The notes: a model not told the origin generated them from the sequence alone. A DNA stretch of 54,358 nucleotides from a virus (IMGVR_UViG_3300046703_000036:1-54358), one strand, 5' to 3'. Positions 24,987-34,687 are shown, counted from the first letter of the stretch. A program made the numbers and translations.

Positions 24987-26498
24987 ATGCCGGAATCATC
25001 ACTTGTCGACGCGAATTGCGAGATCATCATAAGAGATGAGAACTTGGAGGACGCGGGAGCGATCCGTAACCTAATCAAGTTCGACTCGACGCTCAGATTA
25101 AACGAGGTCTCGAGCTGGCAAATCGACATGCACACTGACGACTTTATGGCTCTCAACGCGAACGGCGGATCGTTCGGGCTCGGGAGCGGGATCATGTTCA
25201 GACGCGACAACGTGCAAATCTTGAGCGGCCCCGTGATGCTCGTTAAACCTCATTATCTCGCGGGCAACCGGACGACGACCATATTCGGGGGCTGCGATAA
25301 CGCATGGCTGCAAACCCGTATCTGTTACCCCAAGGTTGAAGGAATGATCTACGAGGACGGGATGTATCGGTTCGCACAGAAGCGACTCGCCGATGGATTG
25401 ACGACAGTAACGACCGAAGTTATCGCAGTGGGCGACTCAAAGATGACAGTCAAAGACGCGAGCGGCTTCCTCCCCGGGGCGACGATTCAATTAGGAACCG
25501 GCGGGAAGACCAACATAGCGACAATCGACTATCCTCAAAACGTGCTTAACTTTAAAGCAGTGTTCTCGTCGACATACCCGATCGGGACGGCTATCACACA
25601 AAGCGGGACGGGAAGCTCTATCGTCGATGACCCGGCGTTCTTAGGTTATGACGTCCGAGTCGATAAAGCCGAGACGGTCATGAAAGAGCTTGTTTATTAT
25701 AATGCGGGAGCGGGGGCATGCGTGGATAAGTTCGGGTCTCGGGCTATTCCTCATTTGGTAGTTCCGACAAACTTCGGCCGGGGCAATACCGTTACGTCAA
25801 ACGTAAGGGGCGAGAATCTTCTGTCGCAAATACAAAGCCTCGCGATCATTGGTCAGCTCAACTTCCAAGTTACACAAGTCGACACAGATTTAGTCTTTGA
25901 CGTATTCATCGGGGAAGACCTTACCAAGAACGACGACCTTGTGTTCAGCGTAGAAGCTAGGAACCTAAAGGAATATGAGTTCAGCTTGGGGCTTCCCGAT
26001 GCAAATATGCTTATCGGAGTCGGGCCTTACATAATGCTAAGGGATGAAACCGGAAAATTTACGGCCAAAACTACACATAAAGGATTTTTCCCGTCCGCTG
26101 ATTTGGCTTCGATGGCTCAATTCGGCCGGTTCGAGGGTTGGATTAATGCCTCCCAAGGGAATGCAGGAGAAACGGCGGACGATATTAAGACCTATATGGA
26201 CTCACAAAATCAAATGACATTGCTAACGACTGCGAATAATTCGTCGCTCTCGATCTCGCTCCAAGAGACCGACCAAGTGAGGTTCCCTCGGGACTTCAAT
26301 GTCGGGTCTAAAGTAGTTATCATGATAGGCGACGAGCCGACCGAGCAAGTAGTGACTAACGTCAATTATTCAATACCCGGAGGCGCGGGCGGTTCGGGTT
26401 CGGCGGTCGCGGCATTCACACAGAAACAAATGAGCCGGGTTATGACACGACAGAACCGGCAAGGCGATTTAATAAAGCAACTAATGTTAAACAGTTGA
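24987..26498 (+). CDS. Tail-tip protein of the ReqiPepy6 Gp37-like family
   Basis: 503 residues. Features resemble the Sipho_Gp37 family: CEIIIRDENLEDAGAIRN, FDSTLRLNEVSSWQID, SGIMFRRDNVQILSGPV and later LVFSVEARNLKEYEFS near residue 325-340. The family occupies the tail tip next to Dit in siphoviruses and is believed to act as tail-associated hub. GAGGAC precedes the start. C-terminal Gly/Ser-rich loop GGAGGSGSAV. Confidence 0.78.
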   Translation: MPESSLVDANCEIIIRDENLEDAGAIRNLIKFDSTLRLNEVSSWQIDMHTDDFMALNANGGSFGLGSGIMFRRDNVQILSGPVMLVKPHYLAGNRTTTIFGGCDNAWLQTRICYPKVEGMIYEDGMYRFAQKRLADGLTTVTTEVIAVGDSKMTVKDASGFLPGATIQLGTGGKTNIATIDYPQNVLNFKAVFSSTYPIGTAITQSGTGSSIVDDPAFLGYDVRVDKAETVMKELVYYNAGAGACVDKFGSRAIPHLVVPTNFGRGNTVTSNVRGENLLSQIQSLAIIGQLNFQVTQVDTDLVFDVFIGEDLTKNDDLVFSVEARNLKEYEFSLGLPDANMLIGVGPYIMLRDETGKFTAKTTHKGFFPSADLASMAQFGRFEGWINASQGNAGETADDIKTYMDSQNQMTLLTTANNSSLSISLQETDQVRFPRDFNVGSKVVIMIGDEPTEQVVTNVNYSIPGGAGGSGSAVAAFTQKQMSRVMTRQNRQGDLIKQLMLNS

Positions 26499-26508
26499 GG
26501 AGATAAGA

Positions 26509-28701
26509 ATGGTTGGAGGCCCGTTACGGATTGCAGCGCATGGAGGAATTGTCAGCGACGTCGGTTGGCTCAAGACTAAAGGTCTTGATGAGGTCGGCTT
26601 AGTTGTTTATAACGGCAATAATCCGTCTCCGGCGTTTATCAAGAATGCCGGGATTAAGTATGCTACTTTAAATCCTTGGAATGACTCGGGCGACCCGCCT
26701 TACAGCAACGGCGATCACTACGCGGGATATATGCAATCAATTAAATCGAACGGTTGGGACATGGTCGCGGGCGAAGGGCGAGGCGGAGACAACGTTCGCG
26801 TTTGTAATAATTATCTTTGGTATTGTAATTATGGAGGGATCGTCTCGGAGCAACAATATGATATGTACGCGTCCCCGTGGCTTCATCCTAAGAACGGGTC
26901 GCACGTTGACTATATTGAAACGTATAACAACGGCGGGGGGCTTGTCTTGGATTCGGCTTATAATTGCATTGCAGCCGCCAAGAACGCCGGATCGCAAGAG
27001 CTTGGGATATTGATAGGCGATTGGATGTGCTCGAGTAGAGGGATTGGGAGCGGAACATACATCGCATTTATTGACCGTTGTCGCAACGCCGGTCTCGCAG
27101 TTAATACTGCTCTATTTTGGTGCGGCTATAATTATGATATAACGTCTTCATTGAAAGGAAAATGCAATGAGGTCATGCAAGGATTGATAAATCATTATGG
27201 AATCCGACACGGGATTGGTTCGAGCGGCGGCGGAGGAGGCGGAACAACGCCGGTCACACCCGCACCAACTCCCGCACCCGGGACGGCCGGGAATTGTCCT
27301 TGTAAACATATATGGTGCGGGATCGTCGGAGCGCCGTCACTTTATACATTCACACAAACAAGCGCCGTCCCTATCGAACTCGGCGGGATACAAGGATGGG
27401 TCGACAACGCCGGGGGGTGGGTTCCCAACAAACCGGACGCGACAAGAATATCTATCGTTCAGAAGTCCCCAAACGGATCGCTTCAAACAATAGGAACAGT
27501 TACACCGGACGCAAAGGGCAACTTTAGAGCCTCGATAAAGGCTCCCGGGACGGGGACATATCACTATAACGCCAAGGGTGCGTCGGGCAATTGGGGCAAC
27601 GATTGTACAGTGGTTTGGCAGCAATTCGGAGCAAACCCGGCTCCGGGTTCCCCCGCGATAGACTTTGCGGGTTCGACTCCGGCCGCGTGTTCTCCAAATG
27701 GGAGCGACATCTCTGTCTTTGTAAGAGGGACAGACGCGGCAATATGGTTTAGAAGTTGGTATAGTGGATCATGGCATGATTGGACGAGCATCGGCGGTAT
27801 AACGGGAGCAATGACCGGCCCGGGCGCTGCTTCTTGGGGGAGTGGCCGCATGGACGTCTTCACGGGAGGAAGCAATAGCCACGTTTGGCATAAATTCAAT
27901 ACGTCGGGACAGTGGTCAGGTTGGGAGGATCTCAGCGGATTAATTACCTCGGATTGTGCGGCGACAAGCTCGGCATCGGGGCAATTGAGCGTCTTTGTTA
28001 GAGGGACGAACGGAGTTGTATATCACAAGAGATATGTCGGCGGCGCTTGGGGCTCTTGGGTCAGTATAACCGGACTTGTCAAAGAAGGGACTGCTCCGGC
28101 TGCTTGCTCATGGGGTGGAGAACGGATTGACGTCGTCGTAACGGGGACGGATAGCCACGTTTGGCATAATTCAACGGCCAACGGGACAACGTGGTCAGGT
28201 TGGGTCTCTATCGGAGGAACGACGGCGGCCTCTCCCGCGATCGCGACGCTCGGGAGTGGTCAACTCGCCGTATTTGTGCGGGGAACGGACGACGAGCTTT
28301 GGATGAAACAATATTCAGGCGGAGCATGGGGCGATTGGCTCGAGATGGGCGGGACGCTTGCATACGGGCCGGGTATTGGAGCTTGTGCAACGGCGACCGA
28401 ATATCACGTCTTTGTTATAGGAACGACGGGCTCCGTGTATCACACTTATGGATCGGCTGCTTGGACAGGTTGGCAAAACGTCGGGGGCAAAGTAGCTATA
28501 CCAGCGACGGAGCCCGAGATGGCGAGCGGCGGTTTGATTCCCGCGAACGATTCCGAGTCGATGGTTCCGCCGATCACGGTTCCCGACAAGGATGAGGATT
28601 TAACGTTGCCGCCGACCGATCCGGTTCCGACAACGCAACCGGAAGGGCTGACAGTGATATTGAGGGATCATAAAAAGAACTTAACGGAGGTTAATAAATG
28701 A
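26509..28701 (+). CDS. Tail-tip hydrolase-like protein with six-blade PLL-type lectin repeats
   Basis: 730 residues. Residues ~1-235 look like a TIM-barrel hydrolase (LVVYNGNNPSPAFIK, GWDMVAGEGRGGD, GILIGDWMC). A Gly/Pro linker and an Ig-like domain (~260-385) follow. Residues ~395-670 hold six ~45-residue repeats of type VFVRGTDxxxWxxxxxxWxxWxSxGG, the signature of PLL-like beta-propeller lectins that bind sugars. The N-terminal and repeat domains are shared with the gene at 38829. Likely binds and perhaps degrades a host-surface glycan; catalysis is unproven. Confidence 0.65.
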   Translation: MVGGPLRIAAHGGIVSDVGWLKTKGLDEVGLVVYNGNNPSPAFIKNAGIKYATLNPWNDSGDPPYSNGDHYAGYMQSIKSNGWDMVAGEGRGGDNVRVCNNYLWYCNYGGIVSEQQYDMYASPWLHPKNGSHVDYIETYNNGGGLVLDSAYNCIAAAKNAGSQELGILIGDWMCSSRGIGSGTYIAFIDRCRNAGLAVNTALFWCGYNYDITSSLKGKCNEVMQGLINHYGIRHGIGSSGGGGGGTTPVTPAPTPAPGTAGNCPCKHIWCGIVGAPSLYTFTQTSAVPIELGGIQGWVDNAGGWVPNKPDATRISIVQKSPNGSLQTIGTVTPDAKGNFRASIKAPGTGTYHYNAKGASGNWGNDCTVVWQQFGANPAPGSPAIDFAGSTPAACSPNGSDISVFVRGTDAAIWFRSWYSGSWHDWTSIGGITGAMTGPGAASWGSGRMDVFTGGSNSHVWHKFNTSGQWSGWEDLSGLITSDCAATSSASGQLSVFVRGTNGVVYHKRYVGGAWGSWVSITGLVKEGTAPAACSWGGERIDVVVTGTDSHVWHNSTANGTTWSGWVSIGGTTAASPAIATLGSGQLAVFVRGTDDELWMKQYSGGAWGDWLEMGGTLAYGPGIGACATATEYHVFVIGTTGSVYHTYGSAAWTGWQNVGGKVAIPATEPEMASGGLIPANDSESMVPPITVPDKDEDLTLPPTDPVPTTQPEGLTVILRDHKKNLTEVNK

Positions 28702-30293
28702 CAGAAACATCATTCCCGTTCGGAACGGGGGCGGGCTCTACTATGTCGGAAGACACATGGGCCGCACAAATGAGATACGTCCTCGGAACGGGCGTCATAG
28801 CGGTTGCATTCCAAGATGAGGTAAACGAGTTACGAGTAACTGCCGGGACGGGGCTTCAAGTTCTTTTGGATTCCGGCAGCGCGTGGATACAAGGACACTA
28901 TTACAAAAACGACGCTTCAAAGCCGATAACAATTGCAGCTAACACAAACCCGGCAGGGACGCGGGCGGATCTGATAGTCCTCGAGTGCAAATGGGGGACG
29001 AATGCGGGAATAACTGCAAAAACCATCGCAGGAACGCCCGGGCTTGTGTGGCCCGCCGGGAGTGGCTCTTTAACGGGGCTACCAAAACCGGCGACATATC
29101 CCGGGGTATTGGTTCAACAATACTTGGTCAAATGGCAACTTCCGATCGCACAAGTCAACGTCGCGTATAATGCCTCCTCGATCACAGCGAACGATATACT
29201 CGATCAACGCTTATTCGTCAATGGTGGAGGAGTTCAATCGGACACATTTGTCGTCGCTTCCGACGGCGCTTCTCCGTTGATCCGGGCAAATACCAAATAC
29301 GTCGTCCCTTATGGCAGCATTCACGCCGAGGACGTAATAAATGCGGCTATCGCCGACGCTTATACTTATGGAGGCGGAACGGTCAAACTCAGTGAGGGCG
29401 ACTTCAATATATCGGGCTCAATCCTCCCTCTGTCAAACGTCAATCTCAGAGGACTCGGAACTCGATCGAGGATACTCGCAGCGCAAACAAGCATCTATCC
29501 GGCAATATACTGCAACACACAAAGCAATATCAAAATTAGCGACTTATATGTATATGGGAACGGAGTATCGTTATCGCCGGGAGCTTGTCCGGCGGTCGTT
29601 CCCTATGCGGACTTAATTTCGATCCATGACGGCTCTCTCGTTTGGGTCAAAGATTGTCACCTATTTAACGCTAGAGCGAGCGGCATCTATGTAGACACGA
29701 CCGGGACGGCATCGGCTTCTCACGGGCATAGGGTCGAGGGTTGCTTGATTCACGATTGCGCGTCGACCGGGATGCAATCCTCTGGTAACTCAATGATAAT
29801 CTCAAACAATCAATTCCTCGGGAACGGCCACGGGATCGTACTCGCGGGAGCGAATGCAAGTTGGGGTGCGAGCCTAACAAACGTTGCCAATAATATCGTC
29901 CGTGAGAACTATTACGACGGCATACGACTCGTCGGCCCGACAGGCTTTAACGTCACGCAAGCGATGGTTCATGGGAACTCGGTTATTAACAACGGTCAGA
30001 ACGCGCATAATGTGTATTCAAACATCTATCTATACGGAACCTTTTGCGCGTATAACTTCATAACCGGGAACACGATTCAAAGCTGGATGGCGAATAAAAC
30101 GGCTTATGGGATCTATGTCGACACGACTTGCTATGAGAATTCGATCATGAACAATCATGCGATAGCCGCGTCGATCGCAACGTCGACGAATATAAAGTGC
30201 GGGAGAGCGGCAAGTTCAAACACAGCGCCGAACAATATAAGATTTAATCACAGCGGAAGCGTCGCTCCAAACGGCTCAAGTTACGACGCATGA
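28698..30293 (+). CDS. Tail spike with right-handed beta-helix
   Basis: 531 residues. Residues 1-175 resemble the N-terminal baseplate-attachment domain of phage receptor-binding proteins (FPFGTGAGSTMSEDTW, GLQVLLDSGSAWIQGHYY, LDQRLF). Residues ~200-510 repeat short strands with Asn ladders (NNQFLGNGHGIVL, NNIVRENYYDGIRL, HGNSVINNGQN), typical of pectate-lyase-like parallel beta-helices. Such spikes bind or cleave polysaccharides. It overlaps the preceding gene by four bases. Confidence 0.8.
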   Translation: MTETSFPFGTGAGSTMSEDTWAAQMRYVLGTGVIAVAFQDEVNELRVTAGTGLQVLLDSGSAWIQGHYYKNDASKPITIAANTNPAGTRADLIVLECKWGTNAGITAKTIAGTPGLVWPAGSGSLTGLPKPATYPGVLVQQYLVKWQLPIAQVNVAYNASSITANDILDQRLFVNGGGVQSDTFVVASDGASPLIRANTKYVVPYGSIHAEDVINAAIADAYTYGGGTVKLSEGDFNISGSILPLSNVNLRGLGTRSRILAAQTSIYPAIYCNTQSNIKISDLYVYGNGVSLSPGACPAVVPYADLISIHDGSLVWVKDCHLFNARASGIYVDTTGTASASHGHRVEGCLIHDCASTGMQSSGNSMIISNNQFLGNGHGIVLAGANASWGASLTNVANNIVRENYYDGIRLVGPTGFNVTQAMVHGNSVINNGQNAHNVYSNIYLYGTFCAYNFITGNTIQSWMANKTAYGIYVDTTCYENSIMNNHAIAASIATSTNIKCGRAASSNTAPNNIRFNHSGSVAPNGSSYDA

Positions 30294-30305
30294 GGAGGAG
30301 GTAAC

Positions 30306-32312
30306 ATGACGGACGTAGTTATTGACGTGACTTGTATCGACTGCGAGTCGACCGAGGTCAGCGTGGCCCCGGTCATAGATTGGACGGGAATTGAGGATCA
30401 CACTTACGATGACCCGTCGATCGCACCGCTCGTAGAGAGTGAAGTCGTCGACCCGTTTATTGACTACGATCCAACGTTCTCCGGCCCGACGATCGAATGC
30501 GAAGCGAGCGTATGCGATCCCCGTGTCGCGTCCGATCATGGAATAGCGTCGATAGGCTCCGGGGCCGAGATGCTTTGGAGTAAGACAACTACATGGGCGG
30601 GGGGCATAGTCCCCGGCGACGGGAACGCTGTCGCTATCGCTCTCGGCGACACGGTTCACTTTGACGTCGATCAAGCGACTTACTTCGTCGGCCTTGATGG
30701 TCTCGTTGTTCACGGGACGCTTAAATTTATCACAAACGCCCCGGCAACCGGACATCCCGAACTCGACCCGGCAACACTCTCCCCTTGTCTCGCACTAAAA
30801 GACTCGACACAGGTCTCGGGCGAGGGGGCTCTTTATGTCGGGACTTCAACGACCGATCCGATCTCGGCTCCCGCTATCGGTGCGAATTATAGGGCGCTCT
30901 TAAGATGTTTGGGGACTGCTCCGCCGGGCGGCTTAATCGACGTCGGCGTATGTCACATGTATGGGTGGTTTGACACAATCAATTCAACGACGCTCGCAGT
31001 TGACCAAGCAACTCTCTCGACGACTATTACACTGACGGACAACCTCACGCTCACGGCCGGAGACACTATTATTATTGGAGCGGGAATTGACCAAGGAGTG
31101 TTTATCGAAGCGGCTGTCGGACGTTATACGGTCGCTAGTTATGACACAGCAACGAAGGTCGTCACGCTCACAGAAGCACTCACGGACGAGCGTCTTGCGG
31201 GAGACCCGGTCGCTCATATCTCACGGCCTATAAAGATCGAAGCAACACTCGCGGCCGCTGCGAATATCCCGCTCCTCGCGACGAGGATCGGCGTCTTCAC
31301 ACTCGAGGGCGTTTGGATCACGGGAGGGCTTCATGTCGCGAATACCTTACAAGACGATCACACACTCAACGCATGCACAGTAGACGGGAACTACATGCCC
31401 GCGTTCTATGGGAATACCGGGAACGTCATAATCTCAAACAGCACGTTCGTCGGCGGGCTCACTGATACGACGCATGGGGCTGCGATTGACAACATGCATG
31501 GAGAGGCATTCCTTGATACATGCGTGATCTTGGGAGGTGAGGTTGGAATATCCGATACAGCCGGAGCACAAGCAAAGGCCGTCACGATTCAAAACATGGC
31601 AACTGCTTGTCTCTCAGAGATACGGAGTTCTCTCTTTAAGAGCTGTATGATTCAAGGGTCGAACCTCGGATCGTTCAACGGCGGGGCAAATCAATATATC
31701 GATTGCACTTTGGACAATAACGTCGTCGACTTTGATTCCGAATATCAAGCGGTCACACATAGACTCACGCTCGGGAACCCGCTCAGTTTGGGGCTCCCGA
31801 TACAAACCTCCGAGATGCTTTGGTATAGTAATAACTCTTACGATCATAACCGGGAGCAAAGCACTCACCGGGTTTGGTGCGTGGGCGGCTATGCGTTTAT
31901 TCAAACGCTCGAGACGTACGCGGGGCTTCCGACTTGGGAGTTCGTCGTTCAAAATGCCGACTTGCCGATCTATTATGATACTCCGTTCATGGTCGTCGAG
32001 GGCCAAGCGTTCACAATCTCGGTCGCTATGAAAAAGTCATATCTTGGGGGGACAGCGGCATTCCAAATTATCGACCCGGCGGCCGATCCTCTGTTCGGAT
32101 TCGATGACGCTGCAATCGCTGAGATCAATCTCCCCGACGAGTCAGACCATTGGAGAGTCCTATCGTTGACATACTATCCGCAAGCGACGCAAACATTAAT
32201 CGCCCGGGTCTTGGCTCAAAACGTTGTCGCCGAGGGTAAAGTTCACGTACAACTCGGGGGTTTACGAGCTGTTCAGATAGTCGGAGACACGACAATTGTA
32301 GTGAATGTATAA
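30306..32312 (+). CDS. Tail spike with G8-like domain and beta-helix
   Basis: 668 residues. Residues ~1-85 are an acidic linker. Residues ~90-200 resemble the G8 domain: LWSKTTTWAGGIVPGDGNAVAI, LGDTVHFDVDQATYFVGLDGLVVHGTLKF. A parallel beta-helix follows (VIISNSTFVGGLTD, ACTVDGNYMPAFYG). The C-terminal ~150 residues form a beta-sandwich. G8 plus beta-helix is typical of glycan-binding or hyaluronidase-like proteins. GAGGAGG precedes the ATG. It is probably the second receptor-binding spike. Confidence 0.68.
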   Translation: MTDVVIDVTCIDCESTEVSVAPVIDWTGIEDHTYDDPSIAPLVESEVVDPFIDYDPTFSGPTIECEASVCDPRVASDHGIASIGSGAEMLWSKTTTWAGGIVPGDGNAVAIALGDTVHFDVDQATYFVGLDGLVVHGTLKFITNAPATGHPELDPATLSPCLALKDSTQVSGEGALYVGTSTTDPISAPAIGANYRALLRCLGTAPPGGLIDVGVCHMYGWFDTINSTTLAVDQATLSTTITLTDNLTLTAGDTIIIGAGIDQGVFIEAAVGRYTVASYDTATKVVTLTEALTDERLAGDPVAHISRPIKIEATLAAAANIPLLATRIGVFTLEGVWITGGLHVANTLQDDHTLNACTVDGNYMPAFYGNTGNVIISNSTFVGGLTDTTHGAAIDNMHGEAFLDTCVILGGEVGISDTAGAQAKAVTIQNMATACLSEIRSSLFKSCMIQGSNLGSFNGGANQYIDCTLDNNVVDFDSEYQAVTHRLTLGNPLSLGLPIQTSEMLWYSNNSYDHNREQSTHRVWCVGGYAFIQTLETYAGLPTWEFVVQNADLPIYYDTPFMVVEGQAFTISVAMKKSYLGGTAAFQIIDPAADPLFGFDDAAIAEINLPDESDHWRVLSLTYYPQATQTLIARVLAQNVVAEGKVHVQLGGLRAVQIVGDTTIVVNV

Positions 32313-32327
32313 AAAGCGAGGCAAGAA

Positions 32328-32903
32328 GTGCGAAGCATGGATAAAACAATTTTTAAGAAAGCACACGTAGAGATAAACGCTCGGAGGGAAAAGCAATTGT
32401 CGGAGAATTCACCTAAACAAGAAGCAGCGCCAAAACATACGGATCACGAGCATGCAACAATAGAAGCACAGGTTCGATTAGACGCTATTGACAAAACTAT
32501 TGCGGAGATACGACAAACCGCTCACGAATCACAATTGGTAGCGCGAGAAAGCAGGGATGAATCGGTGCGGCAGGGGGTAGAAATAACCGGAATAGCAAAC
32601 TGGCAAAAAAGACAAAACGGTGAGATCTCAAGCATGGTTATATCATTTAATAACCTTTCAGTATCCGTTAATGATAAATTAGACGGGCTAAAGCTACAGA
32701 TTGATAAACTACATACAGCCCACTCAAATGAAATAGAACGTATTTGCGATCAATATGATGAAAAAATTGAAGCGGTGACTATTAACTCTCTAAAACAGAC
32801 AGCAAGCGATAGAGACACATTTCAACGTTGGCTTATTGCGATTATGGGGACTATTATTGCGGGTTTAATAATAACAGTCGTAAGTATTAGATTTGGGTTT
32901 TAA
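32328..32903 (+). CDS. Coiled-coil protein with C-terminal membrane anchor (lysis-cassette candidate)
   Basis: 191 residues from GTG 32328 (GAGG upstream; ATG 32337 is also possible). A Lys/Glu-rich helix with heptads (VRLDAIDKTIAEIRQ, NNLSVSVNDKLDGLKLQIDK) ends in one membrane helix (IAIMGTIIAGLIITVVSI). Two more tiny membrane genes follow, each with a strong SD. This topology resembles phage haemolysin XhlA-type lysis accessories. The gene is more A/T-rich than the spikes before it. Confidence 0.55.
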   Translation: MRSMDKTIFKKAHVEINARREKQLSENSPKQEAAPKHTDHEHATIEAQVRLDAIDKTIAEIRQTAHESQLVARESRDESVRQGVEITGIANWQKRQNGEISSMVISFNNLSVSVNDKLDGLKLQIDKLHTAHSNEIERICDQYDEKIEAVTINSLKQTASDRDTFQRWLIAIMGTIIAGLIITVVSIRFGF

Positions 32904-32916
32904 AAAGGAGGTCAAC

Positions 32917-32997
32917 ATGAACGTAGATAACTTAGTGTATGTAGTGGTCGTAATAGTTATTCTATTGATACTATTGCGGGTTTTTGGACTCGTTTAA
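32917..32997 (+). CDS. 26-residue membrane peptide
   Basis: Too short for usual gene calls: MNVDNLVYVVVVIVILLILL then RVFGLV. It is almost entirely one membrane helix and has AAAAGGAGG placed 6 bases before its ATG, equal to the SDs of its neighbours. It lies between the coiled-coil membrane protein and a holin-like protein, so could be a small holin or holin regulator. Confidence 0.6.
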   Translation: MNVDNLVYVVVVIVILLILLRVFGLV

Positions 32998-33012
32998 AAG
33001 GAGGTGATAAGC

Positions 33013-33222
33013 ATGAGTGGAGATGACCTAGGCACAGGAAAGAACATCCTTAAGTCTAAAACGTTTTGGGCGAACTTGTTATCAGCAATTGTGTTCGGGT
33101 ATTCTATTTTCTTTGGGAAAGTAGTTGACCCTATACTTCTTGCTCAGTTTATGGTATTTTACTTCTTCTTCCTAAATACCATATTGAGATTCGTAACAAA
33201 CGAGCCTATCGTGTGGAGTTAG
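33013..33222 (+). CDS. Holin-like membrane protein
   Basis: 69 residues from ATG 33013, chosen because AAAAGGAGGTGAT sits 6 bases upstream. There are two probable membrane helices (FWANLLSAIVFGYSIFFG and LLAQFMVFYFFFLNTIL) with short hydrophilic ends. Size, topology and position after tail spikes fit a holin or a related membrane-permeabilising protein; archaeal virus holins are poorly known, so this is inference. Confidence 0.55.
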   Translation: MSGDDLGTGKNILKSKTFWANLLSAIVFGYSIFFGKVVDPILLAQFMVFYFFFLNTILRFVTNEPIVWS

Positions 33223-33227
33223 AACGA

Positions 33228-33275
33228 TTGAGGCGGGTCGCATGTCGGCTCGACCTCTATTTTCTTTGTCATTTG
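33228..33275 (+). terminator. Candidate terminator after the lysis-like cassette
   Basis: GAGG (33230) and CCTC (33254) plus imperfectly paired G/C bases form a hairpin, followed by TATTTTCTTTGTCATTT. T-rich tracts are the termination signal in archaea; the stem is weak and mismatched. Confidence 0.35.
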
Positions 33276-33302
33276 AAGGGATCAAAATAAGGATTAAAGC
33301 TT

Positions 33303-33761
33303 ATGGCAACGCCGAATTTTGGGTCACTTGTAAAAACCCAAGAGGACGAGGCCACATGTCGGAGAATCTACATGCGGCTTACCAAGATGGAGAAAGAGAT
33401 CACGGGCTCAAAGTTGCCGGGGACGGCGGGCGCTGAGTGTGAATCCGTCGAATCGACTGTTTGCGAAGTAACTAAAAGAATCCTTGAGGATAGAGGATTC
33501 GACCCGGAGAAGATTGATTCAACGTCGGACGAATGGCAAGAAGCCGAGGAGGACGCCGAGAAATTAGTTTATGTCCCGCACGTCTCACACCATGCCTCTC
33601 TTGTGGCCGTGTGTGTTGACGCTTTGATTGAAATTACCGTTGATATTGATACTATTGAGAACGACTATGCCCGTGAGTTCTTGAGACTTTATTATTATGA
33701 GGTCAAGAAGCCGGTTTGCATGAACGCTGATGCTCAAGCGTACTTTTTGAATTGTAAATAA
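33303..33761 (+). CDS. Hypothetical acidic helical protein
   Basis: 152 residues, acidic and helix-rich, with scattered single cysteines but no CxxC motif. SD is weak (AAGGATT). Possible internal pattern: HVSHHASLVAVCVDALIEITVDIDTIE. It is the last gene before a 295-base intergenic region. No family recognised. Confidence 0.6.
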   Translation: MATPNFGSLVKTQEDEATCRRIYMRLTKMEKEITGSKLPGTAGAECESVESTVCEVTKRILEDRGFDPEKIDSTSDEWQEAEEDAEKLVYVPHVSHHASLVAVCVDALIEITVDIDTIENDYAREFLRLYYYEVKKPVCMNADAQAYFLNCK

Positions 33762-34056
33762 CATAATAACGAGATAACAAAATCTTAGTCAATTCTCCAA
33801 AGAAAAAAAGGAAAAGTCAAAACACTCTCAAAAGATATGTCTCAAGATACGGAAAGGATATATAACCATAAAAGAAACAGATACACGCAACTTTTTTTAG
33901 GCGTTTATTAATATCGACTATTTTAGTCGTCTATATTGTCGGACGAGGTTAAACTTCTTGAGATTCTTTTTTTAACTTCGCGCTCACTTACAGATTTTAT
34001 TATGTTGTTATTTTAAGATACTGTTAAATAGTGTTGTGCTCATATAGTCCTCAATC
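33762..34056 (+). other. Intergenic region with two TATA-like elements and a small hairpin
   Basis: A/T-rich, without a credible gene. It contains GGAAAGGATATATAACC (33851-33867), a good BRE/TATA match, a perfect hairpin CGACTA-TTT-TAGTCG (33915-33929), several T-tracts, and a second TATA-like TTAAATAG (34023-34030) 27 bases before the HNH start. It separates the late structural operon from the nuclease genes, so it likely combines termination and a new promoter. Confidence 0.5.
33851..33870 (+). promoter_or_regulatory. BRE/TATA-like promoter element
   Basis: GGAAAGGATATATAACCATA has a purine-rich BRE-like stretch next to TATATAA, the closest match to an archaeal promoter in this region. The next gene lies ~190 bases downstream, so it may drive an untranslated leader or a small RNA. 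Confidence 0.5.
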
Positions 34057-34467
34057 ATGGCAAGAACATTCGCTGTCAAGGACTCCGAAGTAACGAGACA
34101 TAGACTTCAAAAAGATATTCGAGATAGGACTCTCGAATGTTTTGTACCGCGTTGTTGGACTTTGAAAGATGAGACGGACAACGGTCAGATCTATCTCGAC
34201 CGAACTATGAACGACGGCGACGGCGGAATTTGGATTCAAATAAGAAGGTACCTCTTTTATGTCGCTTATGATTATGTCCCGGATCGCCGTAAGTTGCTCG
34301 CGCTTTGCGGGAATTATCGTTGTTGCAATCCCGGCCACATGACGTATAAGGGGCAAGTTATGTCTCCGAAAAAAATCGCGTGGTTTATCGACAAAGGTTG
34401 GCTCTCTGTAAAGGACGCTCATAAATGGCACGACTTTAATTTAGGAGACGAGAATGGCGACGAATGA
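34057..34467 (+). CDS. HNH endonuclease-like protein
   Basis: 136 residues. The HNH family zinc/His region is visible as LLALCGNYRCCNPGHMTYKG (residues ~88-107), matching the C..xxCxNPxH pattern of phage and homing HNH enzymes. A basic N-terminal half could contact DNA. No SD is seen; a TATA-like element 27 bases upstream suggests a leaderless start. It overlaps the next gene by 14 bases. Could be a free-standing homing endonuclease or a packaging-associated nuclease. Confidence 0.7.
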   Translation: MARTFAVKDSEVTRHRLQKDIRDRTLECFVPRCWTLKDETDNGQIYLDRTMNDGDGGIWIQIRRYLFYVAYDYVPDRRKLLALCGNYRCCNPGHMTYKGQVMSPKKIAWFIDKGWLSVKDAHKWHDFNLGDENGDE

Positions 34468-34687
34468 ATTAGGAACCTATATGATAGCACAGAAAGGCGG
34501 GCCTTATGTCAAAATCGGCGCTGCTTTAAACGTAGCTAAACGAATACGCGACTTACAAATGGCGAGCCCGCTCGAGTTATACGTCGCGATGTGGATTCCG
34601 AACTTCGACATGGAGCGACAATTGCATAAGCAATTTAAAATTTATAAGATTCGAGGAGAGTGGTTTAGAGCAATAGATAGGATATAA
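34454..34687 (+). CDS. GIY-YIG-related protein (T5orf172/MUG113-type)
   Basis: 77 residues: GTYMIAQKGGPYVKIG (residues ~7-22), then VAKRIRDLQMASPLELY, MERQLHKQF and GEWFRA. This is the core layout of the T5orf172/MUG113 branch of the GIY-YIG nuclease superfamily. The first motif is GTY rather than GIY. It is short and without an added DNA-binding domain. It overlaps the HNH gene, suggesting the pair moves or acts together. Confidence 0.7.
   Translation: MATNELGTYMIAQKGGPYVKIGAALNVAKRIRDLQMASPLELYVAMWIPNFDMERQLHKQFKIYKIRGEWFRAIDRI

Noticed and set aside
33242-33436. Open frame starting at ATG 33242
   Set aside because: It overlaps the better gene at 33303 in another frame, lacks an SD and starts within a hairpin; composition is unconvincing.
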